DNA of 64,000 nt from Platanthera guangdongensis. Lineage: Eukaryota; Streptophyta; Magnoliopsida; Asparagales; Orchidaceae. This document shows, in pieces, positions 22,486-32,976 of this stretch. The translations under genes were made by a program, and so were the position numbers. The notes beneath the pieces were generated by a model. That model worked only from the letters and a program-made list of their open reading frames with translations. It was not told the DNA's origin and did no database searches. Where the stretch lies: assembly GCA_039583875.1 (NCBI GenBank), contig CM077150.1, forward strand, positions 174,601,499-174,665,498, given 5' to 3'. Every line of letters starts with the position of its first letter. Position 1 is the first letter of the stretch.

Positions 22486-25400
22486 TGATAACTCTAATTT
22501 TATTCTTATTTTTATATAGTTTTTATTTAATAATTAATTAATTAATAGTTATATTTTATTTATTAATTTCCTAATTTATTTATTTTTATATTATAGGTTA
22601 TTTTGGGCTACAAACAATATTTTTAAGCTGCCAGGATTGATTAGGAGAAGATTTTGAGCAAATCTTGAAAAACATGAGTATATGCCTAAGGGTCACGGGC
22701 ATGACTAAAGGGCGTGACTTATGTCATCATTCCTGTCTTCTTCCAGCTATTCCAAAGTGCTTTCCATAACATTTAAAATAACATGCCCCTAGTCACAGAC
22801 ATGACATGGGGGTGTGATTGATGCGGTTTACGGCAAGTGTACCGGTCTCACAAGTAATATAAAATGGGTGAATTTTCTCAAGTATCGATCTCTCAAGGAA
22901 CACAGTAAGGTGTAGATAATGTTGAGGAGGACTTGAGATTGAAGTCTTAAGGTTGGTGTTTACGAATGTGGTTTTGATTGGTTGCAAAAAAATAAAGTAA
23001 AACACTAATAAAGTACTCCTACGCAATGGCGATATGCAATTCTTGGCCAGGCGGATGGAAAACTACACGGGCTGCTATGCACCGAATATCTAAGCGGATG
23101 GATGAGTAGTCTTGCAAATTAGGTGGTGAGAACGGCGGAATCCTATGCAATGCCGCTATGCAATGCTTTGTCGGGCAGATGGAAACTACACAGGCTGCTA
23201 TGCACCAAATCTCTAGTCGGATGGATGAGTAGGCTTGCGGATGAGGTGGTTAGAATGGCGGAATAAGGGTTGTGAGCACCTCTTCGCTACATAACTAGCA
23301 ATTGCTACTGCAGCAATGTGTGGTGGAGGATGGAAAATAGCCCACCTCAAGTAAATAACGTAAATATAAAATCACATAGACATGATTGTATACAAACGCA
23401 TATCAAATTAAACATTCTTCATCACATACAAAGACATCAACTACACTATCAATCAACAAGAGAAGAAGAGAGTGTGAGATCGACCGAATACGAAGTGTTG
23501 CTGAGGATTGACGGAAGGATTCACCAGGTTGTCAATCCGCATCCTAGATCGGTCCTCAACTGCGTCTGGGTAAAGGAGGCTGTCACTCACTCCTAATGGA
23601 CCCGTTTTCTTCGTGTCACGATCCGGTGGAGAATGGCACAAACTTCTCCTAGCTTGATGTAAGAAGCTAGATCAAACTCTTCTTGAAGCTCAAGGATGAT
23701 GGAGGAGGCCAAGAGGAAGCTCCGGCTTGAAATTGGCGTTGAAAGCTTGTCGAGAGCTCCTCCCTACGGTTGAAGATGATGGAGATCGGTGGAACCCTCC
23801 TAGAAGATGAAAAACGGCGGAGAGAAGTGCCAAATGCGGAATTAGGGTAGAACTTCCGTATTTATAGAAAGCATAAAAAAGTAATGTGCATGATCAGTGG
23901 CGCACGACCAGTGGTCGTGCACACTGAATCCAATGATCATGCGATCAGTAGTGGCAGAACTCTAGAAAAATGGGATAACGCACATGAGCAGTGGCGCATG
24001 ACCAGCAGTAATCCGCACTATGTCCAGTGGTCGTGCGGTTGCCCCGGAAGAACTTGGAAAATGGAGAATATAGTGTGCACGATCAGTGGCGCACGACCAG
24101 TGGTCATGTACAATAGATCCACTAATTGTCCGTAGTGTTCCTATACCATTTGGGATTTCCCGAACAATCCCGGAACATGCACACCACCCCAGGACCTGTA
24201 GTAGAAATAGAAATTCCAAAAGAAAGGGCACACCACATTCTCCAGCCACAAAAAACACCAAGTATATGGCAAAAGTACAAAACTATAAAATCACACCGAA
24301 AACGGAGCTAAAGTGCACTTAACATGAAATGGATAGAGAAACGAATATGAACAATTATAGCTCTCAAGTGTAGTGCAATAATGAGAAAACTGGCCCAGAT
24401 GAGTCCAAAAATAAGTTATAACTTAGACTCATCAGTGACTCCCCGCCAGAACTCCAGATTCAATTGCTACGTTGGATTAAATTTCCACGCCCCATCACGT
24501 TCTTGACCTATAGGCATGACTGGAGGGGTGTGATCGAAGGGGCGTGACCACTAGCTCAGGGTTGTGACTCAGCCTTTAAGAAGTCAGCTTCCACTGTAAG
24601 TCGTTCCAGCTTACATGCCCTGGTCACGGGCGTGATCAAGGGGCATGACCTCTTCTACAACCGCCAGATTAACTCCTGCCATTCCACGTTCTTGCCATTT
24701 TATGAAACAGTCAATACATGCCCTATGCGTGACCCGCTAATTTACTAAATTTTGGCGGTTTTCCCCAAATGTTCCTATGATTTCAAGACGTCGGTTTTGT
24801 ACCTTACACTCACTAGGTCACGTGCATGACATATGATTGACTCACCAACAAACTATAAATTCGAGGCAAGACCAGGAGATGGGGAGGAAGATTTTGGAGT
24901 TTATATTCTGTATATTTGCATTACTTTTCTGAATTTTTCATTTCATAGAGTAATCTTTAGCTTTGATAATTTTTAATTTAAGTATTATTTTTATTTGCAA
25001 TCATATCTCTCTCTACCTTCTTGTGTAATTACCCTATCATGTTGAGTAACTAAATTCCATTTAGCACCTGATCATAATTAACTTTGGAATGAAATAAACA
25101 TTCTTTATTTTTCTCAAAATTGTCACGCTCCTTACTTTTTTCATTTCGATTTATCTTTAAATTTAATTGCATCGAATTTATATGTCGGCAATATGTCTTC
25201 GATCCTACATCCTTATAAAAAATTTTACCAAGAGTTTGTGGACACGGGAAGATCACTCAAAGAAAAAAGATGATGCATGCACTCATCGAGAGAGGATGAT
25301 ATAAATCTTTCAAATTTGAGTCAAATCCAATAGTGGGGTTCACCGCCTAAAGCAAGATTAGGGATTTTGACTGACCGAGAGGTCTCAATCGATCAACCTA

Positions 25401-25759
25401 AAGTTAGCTAAGAGTGTATTCTTTAGAGGTACTATTGTATTTTGGGCACCTCCACGGTCAAAGTAATTTAGAAGCTTGCATTTTATTATTTCATGAAAGT
25501 TTATTTTAATCCAAAGAGATTCTAGATCAAGTGCTAGTTTTAAAAACATCGAATTTATCTTTGTAAAATCATTATTTTTGTTCATTTTCTGAAAACACAA
25601 AACCAACTTTTGTTTGGTAAAATAATATATCTTCACTGTGAGTAGAAGTACTCGACAGGCCTCGAGTCTAAATACAAAACTGGGTCCTATACTATAATAC
25701 AATAGGTATACATGCTTTATCGATTTGGAATTGCGCACTAGCTTGAATATTACCCATCA
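22486..25759 (+). mobile_element. LTR2, 5' LTR of an Athila-like (probably non-autonomous) element
   Basis: It starts TGATAACTCTAATTTT within an RNase H fragment and ends TATTACCCATCA at 25,759. A Gypsy tRNA-Asp-type primer site follows. Without the nested solo LTR (22,819-24,434) it is about 1.65 kb. It contains degenerate CACGGGCGTGA-type repeats (about 22,690-22,815 and 24,500-24,680). The rest is AT-rich with no ORF of note. Confidence 0.75.
22819..24434. mobile_element. Solo LTR nested in LTR2
   Basis: It begins TGATGCGGTTTACGGCAAG and ends GACTCATCA, with flanking 5-bp repeats GTGAT (22,814-22,818) and GTGAC (24,435-24,439). The GGCAAGTGTACCGG block at its left end is common at Gypsy LTR ends in plants. 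An imperfect direct repeat of about 130 bp (GGCGGATGGA, ACGGGCTGCTATGCACC) stands at 23,025-23,260. Another block repeats CAGTGGCGCACGACCAGTGGTCGTGC (23,895-24,110; named here by position). No internal coding region remains. Orientation cannot be fixed because both ends are TGATG/CATCA. Confidence 0.75.
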
Positions 25760-25760
25760 A

Positions 25761-25777
25761 GTTTTTGGCGTCGTTGT
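25761..25777 (+). other. Primer binding site (tRNA-Asp type, degenerate)
   Basis: GTTTTTGGCGTCGTTG lies just after the CATCA end of LTR2. The usual Athila-type site is TGGCGCCGTTGCCGGGG; here several bases are changed, so priming would be weak. Confidence 0.6.
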
Positions 25778-25964
25778 AGAGGAATATCTTTTGTCGATAC
25801 TTTGAAAGCAGGTTCTATTAATTTTATCATTCTTTTCTCCTCCCCATTTCTCTTTTTAATTTTTCTTTCTAAATTTAATTGAAGGTTGTATAAATTTCTT
25901 TCTTTAAAAAATGAAATCTCATTTGGCAGCTAAGGTTGCCTAGCTTTAAAATAAAGTTGATGTT

Positions 25965-26840
25965 TTGGAAGCCGCACAAAATAGCCAAAGTTCTTGTAAT
26001 TTTTGTGGTGCTCCGCTTCGAAGTGAGGATTGTTATCTTTGTTATTATCATCAAAATTATCCTTATGAAAATTATTTTTATCCTAATTTAAAAAATAATT
26101 ATTTTAACACTGATGACAATAATTTTTCTAAATTTCTTGAAAATAATTTTTCGAGCTTTAATGAAAATAATTTTTTTGTTTTAATGAGTTGTCTTCATCC
26201 ATCAATGTTGATTGTTTTTGGTAGCAAGGCCACCCAGATAATTCCCGTTGTGAAGAAGAAAATTTATTTGATCAGAATTATTATTCTTCAACTTCCACAC
26301 TGCAGGGATCTTTCTCTAATTTCAGGGAGCTTTCTCAATCTCCATGTGATCTTATTCTCAAAAATTTGGAAGGGAGGAATTTTAATTTTCTTTCTCCATC
26401 TTCGAGTACTTCACCTTTGGATGAATATGATTCTTCATGTTCACCCTTAGTTTTGTATACCGAGATGAAGAACAACTTTTATTTCAAGAATTTATTAATC
26501 ATATGGATGCACCAGGTTAATTAGAAGAAAAATATGTTTCTTCTACTACTTCTCCCGATTTTTCTACTCTTCTTCATGAATTTTCAAGCACAACACATAA
26601 ATATTTAGGAATTCAAATTCATGAAAATGTTGTGTCCCATGATTTTACTTTAAATAAATATACGAATAATAATTTTATTTTAGAAAATAAACAACTGGAA
26701 CTTGATCATATAATTTTGCAAGAGCCTTCTCTTTGTAAAACTTTTTCTGACATGTTCATTTTTTATTTTTCTTGTGCTAACGATTTTCATGTAGAAGATG
26801 AGCCATTGTAATCAAACTTCATCAACGATATATTTTCCGT
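25965..26840 (+). pseudogene. Gag-like remnant of the LTR2 element
   Basis: An open stretch at 25,965-26,450 (161 codons) starts MEAAQNSQSSCNFCGAPL and carries two Cys pairs, CNFC and CYLC. Asn- and Tyr-rich sequence follows (NNYFNTDDNNFSKFLENNF). Similar low-complexity Asn-rich text continues in other frames to 26,840, where an array is inserted, and resumes at 28,681. No reverse transcriptase or integrase is found between LTR2 and the end of this element, which suggests a non-autonomous derivative. The family assignment rests on position only. Confidence 0.45.
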
Positions 26841-27302
26841 GTAATGGTCCAGGCCCATCAACATGGGACCCAGCTGGAACCGCCGGCCTACCAGAGTCCA
26901 GACCCAGGCCCACTGCTAGTAGTCAGCCTATCACATTCAAGCCTACAGGCCATGCACCCCAAACCCTCTTCGCGCCTGTTTATCAACAACAGTGGGTTGT
27001 TGCCACTGGGGTTCGAACCCAGAACCTTGATAAGAGAGCTTTACGTGACTCCCGCATCACCAACTGAGCTGCAGCTCAGTTGGTGATGAGGGAGTGGCGT
27101 AAAGCTCTCTTATCAAGGACCTGGGTTCGAACCATAGTGGGAACAACCCGCCGCTGCTGATAAACAAGCATGAAGAGGGGTTGGGGTGCATGGCCTATAG
27201 GCTTGAATGTGATAGGCTGACTACCAGCAGTGGGCCCAGGTCTGGACTCTAGTAGGCCAGTAGTTCCAGCTGGGTCCCATGTTGTTGGGCCTGGACCATT
27301 AC
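26841..27302. repeat. Long inverted repeat, units 1 and 2 of the array
   Basis: The left arm (26,841-27,071) begins GTAATGGTCCAGGCCC and the right arm (27,072-27,302) ends GGGCCTGGACCATTAC. Compared by eye, the 231-bp arms are about 90% identical, and they meet in a perfect palindrome. A transcript through both would fold into a long hairpin. Units 7 and 8 (28,266-28,680) form a second such pair of type II. Confidence 0.85.
27055..27088. repeat. Perfect 34-bp palindrome at head centre 1
   Basis: The palindrome is centred on CTGCAG (27,069-27,074). Each half contains AGCTCAGTTGGTGATG reading outwards, so two A-box-like promoter elements diverge from one point. The other three heads are imperfect versions of it. 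Confidence 0.9.
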
Positions 27303-27322
27303 AAAAAGTGCACTTTTTGTAA
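27299..27322. repeat. Perfect 24-bp palindrome at tail centre 1
   Basis: TTACAAAAAGTG is followed by its exact reverse complement. The T5 run at 27,314-27,318 could end polymerase III transcription of unit 2, and the A5 run gives T5 on the other strand for unit 3. Tail 2 (27,752-27,771) is also a perfect palindrome; tail 3 (about 28,256-28,274) is nearly so. Confidence 0.85.
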
Positions 27323-28477
27323 CGACATCCCCAGCACCACGCTTGCAAGGACGGACGTCGACACCCCCAGCATCACGCTCGAAAGGGTCAAGACTAACCA
27401 GGTCTGCAAACCATGCACCCCAACCCCTCTCCATCCACAAGCGGGTTGTTGAGGCCGGGGATCAAACCCGAGACCTCCTTGATGTGGAGTTTTCAAACCA
27501 TTCCCCATCAACAACTGAGTTGCAGCTTAGTTGGTGATGAGGGAGTGGCGTAAAGCTCTCTTATCAAGGTTTTGGGTTCGAGCCCTAGTGACAACAACCC
27601 GCCGCTACTGATAAACAGCCGCAGAGAGGGTTTTGGGTACATGGTTTGTAGGCTTGAATGTGCTAGGCTGACTACCAGCAGTGGGCCCGGGTCTGGACTC
27701 TGGTAGGCCGGTGGTTCCAGCTGGGTCCCATGTTGACGGGCTTGGACCATTATAAAAAGTGCACTTTTTATTACGGCCTCCCCAGCACCACTCTCGCAAG
27801 GACAGCCGCCGGCACTCCCAGCATCACGCTCTAAAGGTTTAAGCCTAACCAGGTCTGCAGGCCTATGCACCGCAACCCCTCTCCATCCACAGGCGGGTTG
27901 TTGAGGCCGGGGATCGAACCAGAGACCTCCTTGATAAGGAGTTTTCAAACCACTCCTCATCACCAATTGATCTGCAGCTCAGTTGCTGATGAACTCTGTT
28001 CGAAGAGAGTCTTATTAAGGTTGTGGGTTCGATCCCCAGCAATAACCTTCTGTGGTAAGAAACAGTCACGTAGATGGGTTGGGGTGTATTGGGCCTGCAG
28101 GCCTTGATTTTTAGGCTTACTACCAGTGGTGTCGTAAGGCGAGATATGCTGCCAGCCATGGCAAGGGTGCAGTGGGCCTCTGAGCTCTAAACCCGGGCTG
28201 CTGGTAGGCTGACAACGCTGTTGGGCGGCCTAGTGGGCCTAAACCCGAGTCGTTATAAAAAAGTGCACTTTTTGTAACAGCCTCCCCAGCCCACAGCTTG
28301 AAAGGACGCCCGTCGGCACCCCAGCATCACGCTCGAAAGGGTTCATCCTAACCATGTCTACAGACCTATGCACCATAACCCCTCTCCATCCACAGGTTGG
28401 TTACTGAGGCCAGGGATCGAACCCGAGACCTCCTTGATAAGGAGTTTTCAGACCACTCCTCATCACCAATTGATCTG

Positions 28478-28680
28478 CAGCTCAGTTGGTGTTGAGGAGT
28501 GGTTTGAAAACTCCTCATCAAGGAGGTCTCGGGTTCGATCCCCGACCTCAACAACCAGCCTGTAGATGGAGAGGGGTTAGGGTGCACGGTCTGCAGACCT
28601 GCTTAGGCTGAACCCTTTCGAGCGTGATGCTGGGGTGCTAGCTGCCGTCCTTTCGAGCCGTGGGTTGGGGAGGCCGTTAC
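28478..28680 (+). ncRNA. Unit 8, best-preserved tRNA-like head (SINE-like, putative)
   Basis: AGCTCAGTTGG (A box) is followed by a hairpin of GAGGAGT pairing with ACTCCTC around a GGTTTGAAA loop, then TCGGG-TTCGATC-CCCGA, a good T-arm containing the B box (28,528-28,545). The body then reads GTAGATGGAGAGGGGTTAGG and ends GGCCGTTAC. A tRNA acceptor stem is not seen, so it is not a tRNA gene. Transcription is inferred from the boxes only. Confidence 0.45.
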
Positions 28681-29160
28681 ATTCTGCTCATCTAAAAAAA
28701 TTCAAATCATCTCAGTTAGGTGATTTGGATTTATATTTGCAAGCTGAACGTCAAATAAAAAAATCAAGAATCAGGAGGAGGAGTAGTCGGGCGACCGACT
28801 TCAGCATATTCACCTATGCGTGAATTAAGGGAGTTGTTTATAAACTTTAATTTTTATTTTCTCTTTTGCTAACAATAACCATCTAGCTAAAAGACGGGAA
28901 AAAGAAAGGGCTCTCTGCAGACACCCCTTGGTTATCATTTATTTTCTTGCCATTTATTTTTTTTTTCAATTTTATTTTTCCCTCCTACTTGGCTTATAAA
29001 CATTGGGGATAATATTTATTTTTAAGTATGGAGGTGGGATCTCTTATTGCTATCTATATGCAAAATCCAAAACTATGATGAAAAATCTTTGAAAATTACA
29101 AAAAAATTATTTTTCTTTTCATCATTTTCAAAAAAAGAAATTTTATTTAATTATTTTCAA
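28681..29160 (+). other. 3' part of the LTR2 element body
   Basis: Gag-like text continues after the array (near 28,690-28,830, KIKNQ-type reading in shifted frames). It ends in AT-rich DNA with AACATTGGGGATAAT and TTAAGTATGGAGGTGGG (29,000-29,037), a purine block like that of the Athila element at 16,640-16,675. The 3' LTR expected after it is missing; the element is cut at 29,160 by the duplicated fragment. Confidence 0.5.
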
Positions 29161-29639
29161 GAAAAATGTGATAACGCGCATGAGCAGTGGCGCACGACCA
29201 GCAGTCATCTGCACTATGTCCAGTGGTCGTGCGGTTGCATAGGAAGAACTTGGAAAATGGAGAATATAGTGTGCATGATCAGTGGTACACGACCAGTGGT
29301 CGTGCACAATAGATCCACTGATCGTGCACAGTGTTCCTATACAGTTTGGGATTTCCCGAAAAATCCCGAACACGCACACCACCCCTGGACCTGCAGTAGA
29401 AACAGAAAAGACACCAGAAAGGGCACACAACATTCTCCAGCCATGAAAAACACCAAGTATAGGGCAAAAGTACAAAACTATAAAATCACACCGAAAACGG
29501 ACCTAAAGTGCACTTAACATGAAATAGACAATGAAACAAATATGAACAATTATAGCTCTCAAGTGTACTGCAATAACGAGAAAAGTGGCCCAGATGAGTC
29601 CAAAAATAAGTATATAACTTGGACTCATCAGTGACTCCC
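29161..29639. repeat. 479-bp copy of the right end of the nested solo LTR plus its flank
   Basis: 29,161-29,639 matches 23,965-24,443 along its length at about 90% identity by eye. It includes the LTR end GACTCATCA and nine bases beyond it, GTGACTCCC, which in the first copy belong to the target LTR2. Shared flank means a DNA-level duplication rather than an independent insertion. The Tat LTR begins immediately after. Confidence 0.7.
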
Positions 29640-30302
29640 TATACAACCCCATATTCGCTGAGTCAAACCAGGAGGCACAATGGTCACAGTTGAGCTAGCC
29701 AAAGGCGTTCCCGTCCAAAAGAAGATCTCGCCCAAGTTGGCGGGAGCGATCGCGCCAGATCGTCGATCGAAGATCGGCGAGCGCAATCGAATCGTCAAAC
29801 GGAGAATAGCGGGCCAAGATCGCCGAGCGCGGCCAGCGCGGGAACTCTTGCGCTTGCGCCCGGCTCCAATCTCAAAGGGCTCTCGCCTGTAAGTAGACGA
29901 GAGCGTTCGCGCCAGGCTCTGGAGAGGAGGTCCTCGGCTCAGCTCTCACCGAGTGAGTCTCAGGGCCTTGGGTAAAATGTCCTAATTGCCCTCATGCGAA
30001 TTTACCCCTGTGCCCTCAGGGAAACAGCGGGATTCGGCTATTGGTAGACCAACTACGGGCTTTTCAGTAATTTCAGGTCAGAACGATGCTATAAATAGAC
30101 CCATAAGGACTCTTTAGAAGGCAAGCTGTCATTATCTCTCAAATTCCAGTGCGTTCTGAAGAGCTCCTAGCCCAGCTTTGGCTTTGGAGGGGAAGCTCTC
30201 AGAGATCTTCCGGGTGTGAGGTGGGACCTCCCTGAGAGAAGTAGGTTTTGGCTGCACCCCCCTTTCTTCGAACTCCCGTTGAGGTCATATTTGGCTTCAA
30301 CA
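29640..30302 (+). mobile_element. 5' LTR of a Tat-type Gypsy element (plus)
   Basis: It begins TATACAACCCCATATTCG (the minus-strand relative at 46,516 begins TGTACAACCCCATATTCG) and ends GGCTTCAACA. It has a TATA-like GCTATAAATAGACC at about 30,090. A primer-site-like TTCTGGTGCGGTGAGCGTGG follows. GC-rich CGTCGATCG and GGCGAGCG motifs lie at 29,755-29,830. Length about 663 bp; the right border is inferred from the matching block in the minus-strand relative. Confidence 0.65.
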
Positions 30303-30360
30303 GTTCTGGTGCGGTGAGCGTGGAAGGCAGCCGATATAAGAAATCCTCACGTCTTGTTCC

Positions 30361-31132
30361 ATGGCTGGAGGTGAAGGTGAAGGGTCAGGTTCTGGAGGCT
30401 CCCCCACCCGGGGAGAGGAAGCGACAAAGACGATGCTGGATGAATTTAGGCGAGAGGTCCTGCAGACGATCAGTTTGGCCTTCTCGGCCAGAGGTGAGTG
30501 GGCCACCCATCAGGTCCCGATAGAAGAGGTCCCGCTCTTGGGCGAGAACGCACCAGGACAGTGCCCGGGAAAGGAGGTCCCGGCGGAGGCTAGCGAGAGA
30601 GATGTGGCGGCGCGGGAACTCTTCCCCGGCCAAAGCCAACGCCCGGGCAAGGAGGCACTGACGGATCTGGGCGAGAAGGAAGCGGCAGTTCGAGAGCTCT
30701 TCACGGGGCATAGTCTCGCGGATCAGGCCAGTCAGCTAAGGCCGCTGGACGTACCCTCTCGCAAGGCAGGAGGCGAGAGCCCATTTAGCGAGCTCATCAT
30801 CTCAGCTCCGGTACCGGAGGGGTTCCGGGAGCCTGACATGTCCTACTACTCGGGGAAGGATGACCATGTACAGCACGTATAGTGGTTTGAGGACGTTGTG
30901 TCGATAAGGCAGATGACGGATGCCTTCAAGTGCCGGCTATTTGCCATCACGTTGAAGGAGAAGGCTCGGGACTGGTTCCACCAGTTGCCAGCAAGGTCAA
31001 TCTACTGTTTTGAGGATCTGCGAAGAAGTTTCCTGTTGAGGTTCTCAACCTCGAAGAAGCAGAAGAAGGAAGCGGAGTGCCTGTTTGCGGTGAGGCAGAA
31101 GCCGGATGAGACGCTGGGTCACTATGTCTGTT
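30361..31132 (+). pseudogene. Tat-type gag (plus), truncated
   Basis: The start at 30,361 (MAGGEGEGSGSGGSP) is matched by the minus-strand relative at 45,487. A Ser/Gly/Glu-rich N-terminus leads to the capsid region: FSELIISAPVPEGFREPDM, then IRQMTDAFKCRLFAITLKEK, ARDWFHQLPARSI and FSTSKKQKKEAECLF, the retrotransposon gag fold. One in-frame TAG at 30,880 interrupts it. The reading ends at 31,132 (ETLGHYV), where an LTR fragment starting TGTTGGAACC is joined, so the zinc knuckle and all of pol are missing. Confidence 0.8.
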
Positions 31133-31215
31133 GGAACCTTATGTTCTGATTTGAGTTAGGATCACTATTAGGATGATTAGTTTGACCCAAAATGTACAAG
31201 GATATGTCCTTGTAC
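31133..31215. other. Rearrangement joint: LTR scrap between opposed Tat elements
   Basis: TGTTGGAACCTTATG begins a scrap of about 60-65 bp that matches the sense-strand start of the Sirevirus-type LTRs (compare the minus strand from 51,789). It is then fused to a Tat RNase H reading on the other strand. A near-palindrome GTACAAGGATATGTCCTTG lies at about 31,195-31,216, and its right half recurs at 31,252-31,267 within the Tat sequence. This marks an inversion or a deletion joint with short homology. Confidence 0.5.
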
Positions 31216-31343
31216 AAAATGGAACTCACCGCCTCCGCTCCTACCCCAAGGTACAAGGATATGTCCTCTCCCTCCTTCGGGCTCTATAGGAGTAATGCTT
31301 GGGAAAGCTGAGCCTTCAAGGGCTGGAAAGCCTCCTCACATTC
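31210..31343 (-). pseudogene. RNase H fragment of the minus-strand Tat element
   Basis: The minus strand reads CEEAFQPLKAQLS, a stop, SPKEGEDISLYLG and AEAVSSILY, the start of a Tat-type RNase H. It continues the reverse transcriptase that ends at 42,148: the intervening LTR is flanked by CATTC at 31,339-31,343 and 42,143-42,147, so the two pieces were once adjacent. Confidence 0.75.
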
Positions 31344-32976
31344 TGAATGTAAGAGATAGATCTGTCTTAACTCTAGAGGTGGGGGGGGGGGGGGTGAATA
31401 GAGTATTTTGAAAACTTGATTAGTTTTATTGCAGAATTAAAATAAGTGATGGTTATATGTATAGAGAGAAAATAAAAACAAAAACAATCGCATCACAGCA
31501 AATAAAAAATAGAGCAATCCAGACGGCACAAAAATTTTATAGTGGTTCCCCAAAACTGGGTACATCCACTCTTCTACCACCCTGGTAGGAATCCACTACA
31601 TGTTTTTGATTAGGTGCCCTGCCACCACTAGTTTTTGCTCAGGTGCCCTGTCACCACAAGATCTATTTCAAGGGAGTCTCACAACCCTTTGAGCTTTTTA
31701 TCAGGTACCCAAAAACCAATCCAAGTCTTTTGATCAGGAGACTTGACAACCAAAGGGGTTAACCTTTGAAGGGATTTATAACCCTGTACATAGTTGGAAA
31801 AAGAAAAGTGATGATGTTCTTCTTTATCAACAGTCTAAGAGAAGACTAGTGGATTTGATGTTGTCAAAGCTCCCCCTGAGATGTAGAATGGTTCAGGAGA
31901 AAGAGAGCTTTGATCAGGGTGTAGGCCTTCAATTGGAGGAAGAACTTCAGGAAACTTTCAGACTGATGAATATTGTTTGTCTCTTTGAAATTTCTTGAAG
32001 CAAAACTGATGAAGAACTTTATTTTTGTGTGAAGCTCTTCTTCCTTCAGTTTTTTGTAGAATAATCCTTTTTGCTTATGTAATCTATAATCACTGTGTCT
32101 CTGTGTGTCTCTGTGTGTCTCTGTGTGTATTATCGTTTTAATCTTATGAAAGCTGTCTTTTATTTTCCTTGCAGAAATTAGCATTTTAATTTTGAATTCT
32201 ATCCTTGATTGACTGCAGAAAATCTGGGAGTTGAATGGCTAGAAATTATCTTTAATTTGTTTCCTCAACTGTCCCAGCAATTTAGCCAAATAATTACTCT
32301 GTGAATACCATAATTAATACTACCTTGAAACGGCTATATTCTTGAGAATATGAAGCATTAATTATCAGTGCATTTATAGGCATATAATAATAAATTTGGA
32401 AATTAAACTGCCTTAGTCAATATTGGAAAATTGCAGGGAAATTAGTCGAACAGAACCTGTGACAATGTAGTTGAACTGAATTTGTTTCATCAACCAAAGA
32501 TCCAATTTCTTTGAACTAAAATAATCTCTTTCGTCGACCAGAGCTTCAAGATCTCTGAACAGAAAATTCACTTCCAATCTGAGCTCCAAGATCATCAAAC
32601 TGAGATAGTCTTTTCGTCGTGCTGAACTTCTGTGAAGAAATCAAAATTCATTTATCTCTGCTAAGATTTCATCGAGCTCAACTCAAAGAAGAAGTTGAGT
32701 TCGTCGAGCTAAGATAGGATTTCGTCGAACTCAGCTCAGAGAAATAACTGAGTTCGTCGAACTTCTATCGATGAAAGTCGAGCTTAGTTCAGCAATCTTC
32801 AAATGACTTTTTCTTCTCTTAAAAAACTGCTTTCTCTGGGGGTCTTCTGTCTTCTAAGTCTTCTGAAGGTAAAAACCAATCATTCTGGGTTTGATGTCTT
32901 GACTTAGACTCTGACAAAAACCTATGACCCTAGACTATATAATGTGGGCCAATCTAAGCAATCCTAATAGTGAACC

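Larger units (their letters stand above)
26841..28680. repeat. Array of eight alternating inverted units with tRNA-type A and B boxes
   Basis: Eight units of about 205-290 bp alternate in orientation. Head centres (CTGCAG-type) lie at 27,071/72, 27,522/23, 27,974/75 and 28,477/78; tail centres (GTGCAC flanked by A5-6 and T5) at 27,310/11, 27,761/62 and 28,265/66. The head spacing is 451, 452 and 503 bp. From each head, on both strands, runs an A-box-like AGCTCAGTTGG and, about 45-50 bp on, a B-box-like GGTTCGANCCC. B boxes lie near 27,010(-), 27,123(+), 27,460(-), 27,574(+), 27,909(-), 28,025(+), 28,413(-) and 28,530(+). Three body types occur: I (units 1, 2, 4), II (3, 5, 7, 8) and III (6). 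This suggests a tRNA-derived SINE or foldback family. It interrupts a gag-like remnant. No clear TSD was found. Confidence 0.8.

Noticed and set aside
27072..27150. True tRNA genes at the array heads
   Set aside because: A and B boxes are present but there is no 7-bp acceptor stem or normal anticodon arm; tRNA-derived units fit better.
26798..28587. Many 60-150-codon ORFs, for example 27,508-27,966 on the minus strand
   Set aside because: Each is repeated on both strands by the inverted array; there are no protein features, and the A/B boxes and palindromes explain the region better.
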